From positions 1 to 44,507 of the forward strand of contig JAAZLJ010000034.1 in NCBI GenBank assembly GCA_012799365.1: DNA of 44,507 nucleotides. Direction: 5' to 3'. The notes beneath the pieces were generated by a model. The model searched no databases, was not told where the DNA came from, and saw only the letters and a program-made list of their open reading frames with translations. The translations under genes were made by a program, and so were the position numbers. Positions within the stretch are counted from its first letter, which is position 1, and each line of letters starts with the position of its first letter. This DNA comes from Syntrophomonadaceae bacterium (GTDB lineage: Bacteria > Bacillota > Syntrophomonadia > Syntrophomonadales > Syntrophothermaceae). This document shows, one piece after another, positions 16,761 through 23,397 of this stretch.

Positions 16761-17534
16761 TTAGAGCTCTATGTATGGTTCGTAGCGTTCTCGGAACAAC
16801 TCAATTAATCGATAGTCGGTCAGATCGAAGTGAATGGGGGTGATAGAAAGGTAGCCATCATTAACCGCGTTTACATCACTGTCCGGATCCTGTTCCTCCA
16901 GAACCACATCTCCTCCCAGCCAGTAATAACTGTTGCCACGAGGATCCTTTCTTTCTTCGAAGATGTTATCATAATTCCGGTTACCCAGTTTGGTAATTTT
17001 GACTCCCTTGATCTCCTGGCGAGGTATAGCGGGAACATTGATGTTCAAGACAATATCTGGAGCCACCCCCTCCCGCCAGAGAGTACGCAAAACCGCCCGG
17101 GCAAATCGCGCCGTAAAAGAAAAGTCCTGATCAACCCGAAAAGAATTCAGAGACACCGCCACAGAAGGTATTCCCATTACAACCCCTTCTACAGCAGCGG
17201 ATACGGTTCCCGAGTACAGGACATCAGTTCCCAGGTTGGCTCCACAGTTGATTCCCGCCACCACAAAATCAGGACGTTCTGGTACCAGGGCACTGAGGCC
17301 CAACTTAACACAATCCACCGGTGTACCATCGATAACCCAGGCCAGCGAAGAAGAATCTGGCAGGTCCACTTTTCGCACCCTTATAGGCTCGAATACCGTG
17401 ATACTATGTCCGGTTCCACTGCGTTCGCGATCCGGGGCCACCATATATACAGTAGCAAACTCCTCAAGTACCTGGCGCAGAGCAACCAGACCCGGAGAAT
17501 TTATACCGTCATCATTGGTAAGGAGAATTCTCAA
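16761..17534 (-). CDS. surE: 5'/3'-nucleotidase SurE
   Basis: A 257-residue cytosolic phosphatase that dephosphorylates nucleoside monophosphates with a divalent metal. The metal site motif TNDDGINSPG is at the N-terminus. APDRERSGTGHSIT and GINCGANLGTDVLYSGT complete the active site. Length is normal. The start is TTG 17534, whose TTGA overlaps the lepB stop by four bases, a classic sign of translational coupling. Confidence 0.95.
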   Translation of the reverse strand: MRILLTNDDGINSPGLVALRQVLEEFATVYMVAPDRERSGTGHSITVFEPIRVRKVDLPDSSSLAWVIDGTPVDCVKLGLSALVPERPDFVVAGINCGANLGTDVLYSGTVSAAVEGVVMGIPSVAVSLNSFRVDQDFSFTARFARAVLRTLWREGVAPDIVLNINVPAIPRQEIKGVKITKLGNRNYDNIFEERKDPRGNSYYWLGGDVVLEEQDPDSDVNAVNDGYLSITPIHFDLTDYRLIELFRERYEPYIEL

Positions 17535-18076
17535 TGAGAAATAACCTCCCGTTCTAACATTGTAATTCGATTAACCGGCCAGTAGGTCATAAAAGCCTTC
17601 CCTTTCAAGTGACTTTCACGCAACCAGGCATTCCACATGTGACTATCAAAACTCAAATTACGGTTATCACCCATGACGAAAAGAGCCCCCTCAGGAATTT
17701 TCACCGGCCCATACTCGTAATTGGGTTCTTCCATAATGTATGGCTCTTCTAACGATTTCCCGTCTATGTATACCTTGCCATCTTTTACTTCCAACGTTTC
17801 TCCCGGAAGTCCTATCACTCGTTTAATAAAGTCTTCTTTCTGGCCTAATTCTTCGGGGGGTTCAAATACCACTATATCCCCCCGCTGTGGATCTTTAAAA
17901 TAATAGTTGAACTTGCAGACCATAACCCGATCCTTGGGTTGGATGGTAGGCACCATAGATCCAGTGGGTATTACCCTGCCCTCAACGATAAACATTCTCA
18001 ATACCGTGGCCAGAATAAAAGCAATAATAATTATACTGACCATTTCTCGGAGAAAGTTCCGTAGTTCTTGGTTCAT
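17531..18076 (-). CDS. lepB: Signal peptidase I
   Basis: A 181-residue membrane serine protease that removes signal peptides from exported proteins. One N-terminal membrane anchor (about 12-30) precedes the catalytic serine S40 in PTGSMVPT. The general-base lysine is K85 in FIKRVIGLPGE. The GDNRNLSFDSHMW box near the C-terminus is the conserved substrate-cleft motif. The single anchor and short length are typical of Gram-positive SipS-type enzymes. ATG 18076 has GGGAGGA about 11 bases upstream. Confidence 0.96.
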   Translation of the reverse strand: MNQELRNFLREMVSIIIIAFILATVLRMFIVEGRVIPTGSMVPTIQPKDRVMVCKFNYYFKDPQRGDIVVFEPPEELGQKEDFIKRVIGLPGETLEVKDGKVYIDGKSLEEPYIMEEPNYEYGPVKIPEGALFVMGDNRNLSFDSHMWNAWLRESHLKGKAFMTYWPVNRITMLEREVISH

Positions 18077-18096
18077 TATCTTGCATATCCTCCCGG

Positions 18097-18297
18097 TTAG
18101 ATTTCGTAGATGTTGATGGTCATTTCCTGCCGCTCTTTATTCTTGGTAAGACCGAAAAGTACTTTTTTTGATTTGAGGTTTTTATTAAGGAAATCTACAA
18201 TCTTAACCAACTCGTCATTGGCTTTAAAGCTCTTATGGGCGACCAGCTGCAGCTTATCACTCTGATTCTGGTTTGAGACGCTCCCGTGTGACATCAT
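18097..18297 (-). CDS. YpmA-like DUF4264 family protein
   Basis: 66 residues. The core (KANDELVKIVDFLNKNL, KKVLFGLTKNKE, MTINIYE) matches the small Firmicute family DUF4264/YpmA, function unknown. The soluble fold is short and has no signal peptide. ATG 18297 has AAAGGA six bases upstream. It ends 20 bp before lepB, so it probably leads the lepB-surE unit. Confidence 0.8.
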   Translation of the reverse strand: MMSHGSVSNQNQSDKLQLVAHKSFKANDELVKIVDFLNKNLKSKKVLFGLTKNKERQEMTINIYEI

Positions 18298-18342
18298 ATT
18301 CCATCCTTTTCATTTTAGGATAAGTGCCTGTTAAATACAAGT

Positions 18343-18900
18343 TTATCCCTTAATTAAAGAAAATGCTTCCGCCCGGGAAGCAGGGTTCGACTCGAAGATA
18401 CCCCGTACAGCTGAAGTAACCGTTAAAGAACCGGGTTTCTTCACTCCTCGCATAGTCATACACATATGTTCAGCTTCAATTACCACCGCTACTCCCCACG
18501 GTTGAATCTTTTCCATTATAGAGTCAGCTATCTGACTGGTCAACCTTTCCTGCAGTTGTGGACGTTTAGCGAAGCCTTCCGCCACCCGTACCAGCTTGCT
18601 CAGCCCTGTAATCCTGCCTTTGCGAGGGATATATGCCACATGGGCCCGGCCATAAAAGGGCAGCAGGTGGTGTTCACACATGGAATACAGCGGAATATCC
18701 TTGACCAGAACCAGTTCATCATGGTGTTCAGTAAAAAGCACCTCCAGGTGTTCACTGGGATCCTCCTCCATTCCGCAAAACAACTCGGTAAACATGCGCG
18801 CCACCCTCTGCGGGGTGTATTTGAGTCCCTCCCGCTGTGGATCCTCGCCTATAGCCTCCAAGATCATGGCTACAGCCTGTTCGATCTTTCCGGTGTCCAT
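18343..18900 (-). CDS. folE: GTP cyclohydrolase I
   Basis: A 185-residue enzyme converting GTP to 7,8-dihydroneopterin triphosphate, the entry to tetrahydrofolate. Zinc ligands are visible: C75 in SMCEHHLLP with the following histidines, and C147 in [19 protein letters not shown] and KRPQLQERL are conserved family segments. ATG 18900 is chosen, with AGAGG nine bases upstream. In-frame ATGs further up (18909, 18906) lie too close to that site, and a longer frame to 18954 adds a non-family, basic extension. It stands alone and diverges from the DUF2225 gene. Confidence 0.94.
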   Translation of the reverse strand: MDTGKIEQAVAMILEAIGEDPQREGLKYTPQRVARMFTELFCGMEEDPSEHLEVLFTEHHDELVLVKDIPLYSMCEHHLLPFYGRAHVAYIPRKGRITGLSKLVRVAEGFAKRPQLQERLTSQIADSIMEKIQPWGVAVVIEAEHMCMTMRGVKKPGSLTVTSAVRGIFESNPASRAEAFSLIKG

Positions 18901-19071
18901 ACTCATCATCCTCTTTTCAAATTGCTTACCACGTCTATGAGAATACAGATACACTTCATTTTAACACGTTCACCACCGAAAATCTCTCTTCCCCGCAAAC
19001 TCTAATACTCGGGTCAGGGATTGCCAGACCATAGTCCCATATTGCATACTATTAGACAGGAGGTTCGTGTA

Positions 19072-20166
19072 ATGACCAAAAACAAAGCATTTTTTTATCG
19101 TGAATTTACCTGCCCCATCTGCCGACTCGACTTCAAAAGCCGGGCGGTACGCAGCTCGGCCGCCATAGTCCAGGAACGTGAAAGCGATTTTCATGTCACC
19201 TACCAAAAAATAAGCCCCCTGCATTACTCCATCATGGTATGTCCACAATGCTGCTATGCTGGGAGTGCTACTGCCTTCAAGGAAAAGCTGCGCCCCGAAA
19301 CTACCAACCAATTAGCCTATGCTCTTAAAGCCCTGCGGCAGGAAGAACCGGATTTTGGCGAACTACGTGATATCGAAACCGCTTTACGGGCTTTTCAGCT
19401 GGCTGTTCAAACCGCCCAGCTTAAAAAGGCCCCCTATAATAATCTGGCCGGGCTGCTGTTGGGAGCCGGCTGGCTGGCTCGAGAGGCGGATATTCCGGAA
19501 CTGGAAATGGCGTACATAAAAACCGCCCTGGAGTGCTACCAGAAGTCTTTTGCCACCGAGGATTTAACTACAGGAGGTATGGACGAAATCCAACTGATGT
19601 ACCTCATCGGCGAACTGCATCGGCGAACCGGAGAACGTAACGAGGCCATCAACTGGTTTAACCGGGTAATAACCCATCCTAATATAAAAAACAACCCCTA
19701 CATAGAGAAACTGGCACGAGAACAGTGGGCACTAACCCGAGAACAGGCCGAGACAGAACCTGAAATCAGGGAGACAGCATCCTCCTCCAGCAGCCCTATC
19801 GAACCACCTGAAGGCGGGTCGAAGACAGTTACCCCGGCAGCCCGTAGTACCCGTAAGCCTGAACCGGCACCCCGGGCCCGTTCACAGGTGAAATTGATGA
19901 GCCGCCTCTACACGGATCAGGTGGATTGGCTGGCAGCGGTAGTAAACCGCTGTTATGATGCCGCCCACTCGCATATTACACGGGAAGAGGTCCTGCGAGC
20001 TGTACTGGACGCAGTAATAGAACTGTCCCGCGAAAAAGGTCCACTGCCGACAGCCTGTAAAAACGAAGAAGAACTAAAGGAAGAGATGCTGGCATACTTT
20101 AAAAGAGCTGATACCGACGATGGTGGGCCGACTGCTATTAAGATTAAAACCGCAGATATACGCTGA
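19072..20166 (+). CDS. DUF2225 family protein
   Basis: A 364-residue protein of DUF2225. Two CxxC pairs near the N-terminus (CPICRLDF and CPQCCYAG) likely bind zinc, and the middle part is TPR-like helical (about 75-215). A Ser/Pro-rich linker follows, then a C-terminal helical segment (RLYTDQVDWLAAVVNRCYD...) that could be a ribbon-helix-helix-like dimer domain; that is inference. ATG 19072 has AGGAGG eight bases upstream. The last eight residues and the stop codon are encoded inside an R1 dispersed repeat, so the original C-terminus was probably altered by repeat insertion. Confidence 0.87.
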   Translation: MTKNKAFFYREFTCPICRLDFKSRAVRSSAAIVQERESDFHVTYQKISPLHYSIMVCPQCCYAGSATAFKEKLRPETTNQLAYALKALRQEEPDFGELRDIETALRAFQLAVQTAQLKKAPYNNLAGLLLGAGWLAREADIPELEMAYIKTALECYQKSFATEDLTTGGMDEIQLMYLIGELHRRTGERNEAINWFNRVITHPNIKNNPYIEKLAREQWALTREQAETEPEIRETASSSSSPIEPPEGGSKTVTPAARSTRKPEPAPRARSQVKLMSRLYTDQVDWLAAVVNRCYDAAHSHITREEVLRAVLDAVIELSREKGPLPTACKNEEELKEEMLAYFKRADTDDGGPTAIKIKTADIR

Positions 20167-20216
20167 TGAATCGCGAAATAGACACATAATACCCAGAAAA
20201 CTTATGAATACGCTGA
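20147..20216 (+). repeat. R1 dispersed repeat, copy B, overlapping the DUF2225 3' end
   Basis: AAACCGCAGATATACGCTGA followed by TGAATCGCG and the shared AAAACTTATGAATACGCTGA tail. It supplies the stop codon of the DUF2225 gene. It is directly followed by GAGTGCATGGACG, a fragment of the R2 core also found at 22562-22574. Confidence 0.8.
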
Positions 20217-20254
20217 GTGCATGGACGTCGAATCCCAGAAGTTCGCTGGCACAG

Positions 20255-20698
20255 CTAGCTGTTAAGCAGGATACGAGCCGCTGCCGCCATCATAGCTACA
20301 CCCAGCAGATCCAAGTATTGAAACGAGATCTTCTTAACTCCGAATAGACCCAGGTGATCGATGAGCACAGCGGTAAGAAGCTGGGCAAAGACAATGGCAG
20401 TGGTGGCATTACCCACCCCCACCCGCGGAATACTTCTCACCACCGCATAGATAATAAGTACATTCAATAACCCACCCAGATATACATACCAGGGAGCCTT
20501 TCCGTATTGGGCCAGACCGTCAAATCCCAACCCCAGACCCACAATAATAGCCAACACGGCCAGAGTTCCTACTACATGTACCACCAGAGTTGATTCCCAC
20601 AATCCCACTACCTTCCCCAGGGCTGCATTCATGGTACCCTGTACAGCCATAGCTGCTCCTGCCAGTAGTGCTATTCCCAGGTAAAACCATTTACTCAT
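20255..20698 (-). CDS. DMT-superfamily (DUF606) membrane transporter
   Basis: 147 residues with about five membrane helices, matching the half-size DUF606/YdcZ branch of the drug/metabolite transporter superfamily. The N-terminus AMAVQGTMNAALGK and the VGNATTAIVFAQLLTAVLIDH segment are family hallmarks. Such proteins act as dimers; the substrate is unknown. ATG 20698 has GGAAAGG upstream. It is convergent with the DUF2225 gene, with the R1 repeat between them, and 58 bp downstream of the ZIP transporter stop. Confidence 0.87.
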   Translation of the reverse strand: MSKWFYLGIALLAGAAMAVQGTMNAALGKVVGLWESTLVVHVVGTLAVLAIIVGLGLGFDGLAQYGKAPWYVYLGGLLNVLIIYAVVRSIPRVGVGNATTAIVFAQLLTAVLIDHLGLFGVKKISFQYLDLLGVAMMAAAARILLNS

Positions 20699-20756
20699 AC
20701 GCCACGCTGCCTTTCCGCCATGATGAAATTTATTTATATTCTTTCATCACCAACGG

Positions 20757-21467
20757 TTAGATATACGTAGCAGCTGCGATCAAAGCCACACCCAGCCATA
20801 ACCCGGCGTAACGCCAGGGTGAACTGTGGCGCCGTGCCTCCGGCCACAGCTGGCACAACACCAGATACACCATGACTCCGGAAGCCAGGCTGAGTAAAAA
20901 GGGTAGACAACCCGGACTGTAGTGGGCAGCCACTTTTCCCAATACCGTTCCCAAAGGAGTGATCAAGCCTACCATTACCGCCTGCAGCAGGATGCGTATC
21001 CGACTGATTCCCGCCATCAACAAGGGAGCAGCAATCGCCATGCCCTCGGGAATATTATGAATACCGATACCCATGGCGATGACCATACCCGTACGGGCCT
21101 TCATTTCCTGTCCCAAAGCAATGGCCATACCTTCCGGCAGGTCATGAACCGCTATCCCCAGCATGATGAGATAACCCAGGGCGGCCAGGGACGAGTCCTC
21201 ATCGTCTCGCTTTAAAACCAGGTGGTTGAATAAGGCCAGCAGCACCATTCCACACCCTGATCCAACTACAGTAATCCCGAATCCTCCCGCCACCAGAGCC
21301 GAAGGCAGCAGGTCAAAGAGCACTACTGCTCCCATAACTCCTGAAGCCAGCCCCAGAAAGAAGGCCAGTCCCGCATCACCCCAGTCTCTTTTGGCAAACA
21401 GCATCACAACTCCAACTACCGTGCAGGCACCAGCAGCCAAACTCCACAGAAGGGCATCAGTAAACAT
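20757..21467 (-). CDS. ZIP family metal transporter
   Basis: 236 residues, about eight membrane helices. The two family metal-binding motifs are seen: HDLPEGMAIALGQE (helix 4) and HNIPEGMAIA (helix 5). ZIP proteins bring zinc, iron or manganese into the cytosol. ATG 21467 is preferred over a longer frame to 21515 because GGGGA lies six bases upstream and the family starts at the first membrane helix. A structured leader (21592-21653) lies upstream of it. Confidence 0.92.
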   Translation of the reverse strand: MFTDALLWSLAAGACTVVGVVMLFAKRDWGDAGLAFFLGLASGVMGAVVLFDLLPSALVAGGFGITVVGSGCGMVLLALFNHLVLKRDDEDSSLAALGYLIMLGIAVHDLPEGMAIALGQEMKARTGMVIAMGIGIHNIPEGMAIAAPLLMAGISRIRILLQAVMVGLITPLGTVLGKVAAHYSPGCLPFLLSLASGVMVYLVLCQLWPEARRHSSPWRYAGLWLGVALIAAATYI

Positions 21468-21591
21468 AAAAAATCCCCACCCCAGGTTTTGTCTATAAAA
21501 CCTATGGCAGGGCAAGCTAATTTATTCTATTTCCCGCTGCAGCACTCCCGATATATACCTTGCAGGGGCTCCATCTCTCGTCTTCGGCAAT

Positions 21592-21653
21592 GCAGGTCAG
21601 CAATGCTGACAATCCGGGGTTGGCTTACCCCGGGTTCGAACCAGTCAACCTGC
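21592..21653 (-). promoter_or_regulatory. Multi-stem RNA structure between the CopZ-like and ZIP genes
   Basis: GCAGGT at 21592 pairs with ACCTGC at 21648, enclosing three local hairpins: TCAGC/GCTGA, the 7-bp CCGGGGT/ACCCCGG and GGTTCGAACC. This four-way-junction-like layout could be a terminator for the chaperone gene, or a riboswitch-like leader for the ZIP gene whose start is 125 bp downstream. I could not match it to a known class. Confidence 0.4.
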
Positions 21654-21692
21654 CCCACTGAGAGCAGGATTCCGAACACAGGACGTATAGCA

Positions 21693-21908
21693 TTACTCGC
21701 CATTCAATACATCATAGCCGATATCCTCTATTTCCGCTTTGATATCTTCCAGTTCGACCATATCTTCATCGAACGTAACCGTTACCTCCGCCCGATCCAG
21801 ATCAGCATCGGCTTCCTCGACCCCTTCAATTTGTAATAGAGTTCCTTCCACACTGGCTTTGCAGTGCATACAGCTCATACCCTGCACTTTTAGAATCTCG
21901 CTTTTCAT
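21693..21908 (-). CDS. Heavy-metal-associated domain protein, CopZ-like
   Basis: 71 residues forming one HMA domain with the metal-binding loop GMSCMHCKAS near the N-terminus and the C-terminal IGYDV signature. Such chaperones carry Cu(I) to P-type ATPases; none is in the window. ATG 21908 is used; a strong AAAGGAGG lies 13 bases upstream, rather far. It is followed by the structured region and then the ZIP transporter on the same strand. Confidence 0.9.
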   Translation of the reverse strand: MKSEILKVQGMSCMHCKASVEGTLLQIEGVEEADADLDRAEVTVTFDEDMVELEDIKAEIEDIGYDVLNGE

Positions 21909-22070
21909 CTGATGATCTCGTCCTCCTTTCCTGATACAACTACAGTAATTCATCTACCCCTCATACCTGACGTCTCACTACCAAGCAGTTTCAAGAAATT
22001 TTCCTAACATTATTCTATACCTCCAACGAAAATTCTAAACCCGTTTTCTCCGTACTACCGAACCAGATCA

Positions 22071-22099
22071 TTGCACAGGCAGAATGATTCACCTATAAT
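22071..22099 (+). promoter_or_regulatory. Sigma-A promoter of the small membrane protein gene
   Basis: TTGCAC at 22071-22076 and TATAAT at 22094-22099 are separated by exactly 17 bp. The start codon follows 44 bp downstream. Confidence 0.75.
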
Positions 22100-22142
22100 A
22101 CTAATGGTATAGGAAAAAGATTCAGGGGAGAGGAGCAATAAT

Positions 22143-22352
22143 ATGCAGTGGGGAATTCTGCTGATCGTAATAGGTATAGTAGCCATCATTACAGGTTTAC
22201 TTCTGCTTAAAGCCAGAATTAAAACGGATAAGGATGAAGACCCCGTGGCATTTGCCCTTGATGTTGCCTACAGCCTCCCTGAACCATTTTACCTTACAGT
22301 CGCCGGCCTGGTTCTCTTAATCGCCGGTATCATTGTATCCATCGTGACATAG
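22143..22352 (+). CDS. Small two-helix membrane protein
   Basis: 69 residues with hydrophobic helices at about 3-22 and 50-68 and a charged loop (KARIKTDKDEDP) between them. Family not recognised. ATG 22143 has AGAGGAG seven bases upstream and a good sigma-A promoter. It stands alone, followed by the R2 repeat region. Confidence 0.7.
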   Translation: MQWGILLIVIGIVAIITGLLLLKARIKTDKDEDPVAFALDVAYSLPEPFYLTVAGLVLLIAGIIVSIVT

Positions 22353-22362
22353 GCACACGCCG

Positions 22363-22452
22363 GCACTGGCGAAACATCGTCGGTTTCGTAAGCCACTAGC
22401 CCGGTCAATACTCATCACCATCATAAGCAGCATGAAAATACACGGTTTATTG
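22363..22452 (+). repeat. R2 fragment and R3-like module left of R2 copy a
   Basis: GCCGGCACTGGCGAAACATC (from 22368) matches the interior of the R2 copy at 33609-33628. It is followed by ATCACCATCATAAGCAGC and CATGAAAATACACGG, which resemble the R3 module at 33471-33499. It lies in the 422-bp gap between the two small membrane genes, which holds only repeats and the hairpin leader. Confidence 0.6.
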
Positions 22453-22453
22453 G

Positions 22454-22658
22454 AATGTGCTAACCCAGCGAAGCGACCTATGAAGGCGACGTAGCAGTAG
22501 ACAGCGAAGCCGAGGGCTGTGAAGCGGAGCGAGAAACAGGACGTTTCGAGCAGGGAGAACTGAGTGCATGGACGCCGAATTTCGACCGATCCGCTTCACA
22601 CCGAGGCAAGCTGATGTACTGCAGTCGACAAGTCGGGGAGCGAGCGGGTTAGCACATT
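22454..22658 (-). repeat. R2 MITE-like element, copy a
   Basis: A 205-bp non-coding element bounded by perfect 13-bp terminal inverted repeats, AATGTGCTAACCC and GGGTTAGCACATT. An internal 11-bp inverted repeat, TGTGAAGCGGA (22518) and TCCGCTTCACA (22590), lets the core fold. The core lies in the opposite orientation to the copy at 43558-43765, hence the minus sign. No coding capacity is visible. Confidence 0.75.
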
Positions 22659-22701
22659 CTGTATAAGGATGTTAGTATTTTCATAACACTGATCATTAAA
22701 A

Positions 22702-22772
22702 ATCTCACCTCCGATATGAAATGCAGGCATATTTATTCCTGACCTGCATATTTTTCATACAGGAGGTGAGAT
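22702..22772 (+). promoter_or_regulatory. Shine-Dalgarno-sequestering hairpin
   Basis: ATCTCACCTCC (22702-22712) is perfectly complementary to GGAGGTGAGAT (22762-22772), which contains the ribosome-binding site of the TTG start at 22775. Inner stems TATGAA/TTCATA and ATGCAGG/CCTGCAT extend it to about 24 bp. There is no T-run, so it does not look like a terminator. Confidence 0.8.
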
Positions 22773-22774
22773 AA

Positions 22775-23146
22775 TTGTTCAGCCTATCCACCGAACTCAA
22801 AGGCCTGGCCCTCAGCACCCTGGTCGCACTGGTGCTGGGTTTTCTGGCTACAGTGCTTGTCTACTTTACCCCCTTGCAGGAAACTCTGCTCGACTCCCTG
22901 GCCCGACTAATCATGATCCTGGCCGTATTTACTGGAGGCAGTTACGTCGCCCGAACCCGCGGTCGGCAAGGGTTAATAGGCGGTGTCACGCTCGGTATCC
23001 TGTTTTTTATCCTCATGCTCATACTGAGCCTCATCTTCAACCCTGCTTTGATCTCCTTTAAAACCTTTATACAGCAATTTCTCATCTGCATAATTGCCGG
23101 GGCTTTGGGAGGAGTTCTGGGCATCGGCCTGGCCTACCAGGATTAA
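22775..23146 (+). CDS. TIGR04086 family membrane protein
   Basis: 123 residues with four predicted membrane helices (about 10-32, 40-58, 68-88, 98-120) and a GRQGLIGGVTLG loop. It matches the TIGR04086/YrzE-like family of Firmicute membrane proteins, function unknown. The start is TTG 22775, four bases after GGAGGTGAG, the only credible ribosome-binding site. That site is buried in the hairpin described above, so translation is probably regulated. Confidence 0.82.
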   Translation: MFSLSTELKGLALSTLVALVLGFLATVLVYFTPLQETLLDSLARLIMILAVFTGGSYVARTRGRQGLIGGVTLGILFFILMLILSLIFNPALISFKTFIQQFLICIIAGALGGVLGIGLAYQD

Positions 23147-23234
23147 GACCTTCCAGGATAATTATCATTGGTGTGCAGCTGCGGGTTCAATTTCTATAGC
23201 ACACTCCCGGTGAGAGTTATTTTATAGACCAACT

Positions 23235-23262
23235 AAAAAAGGGGGCAGCCCGCTGCTCCCCT
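23235..23262 (-). terminator. Terminator of dinG
   Basis: On the minus strand GGGGAGCAG and CTGCCCCC form the stem, followed directly by TTTTTT. It lies about 135 bp past the dinG stop. On the plus strand it may also slow transcripts from the TIGR04086 gene. Confidence 0.85.
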
Positions 23263-23397
23263 AACCCCAGATCTTCATAAGTAAATTCCTTAAAAACTTC
23301 GGTATCCTGATATAATAAACCCGCATCCAATTCACCCCTTTTTGGACATTTGCGTTTGCCTTATTATATGCATCTGTCCGCAAAAGGTGCTGCACTT

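Noticed and set aside
21592-21653. tRNA gene suggested by GGTTCGAACC and the cloverleaf-like fold
   Set aside because: The arms do not have tRNA lengths, there is no 7-bp acceptor with CCA, and no proper anticodon loop.
22702-22772. Intrinsic terminator
   Set aside because: No T-run follows on the plus strand, and the right arm is the Shine-Dalgarno of the next gene.
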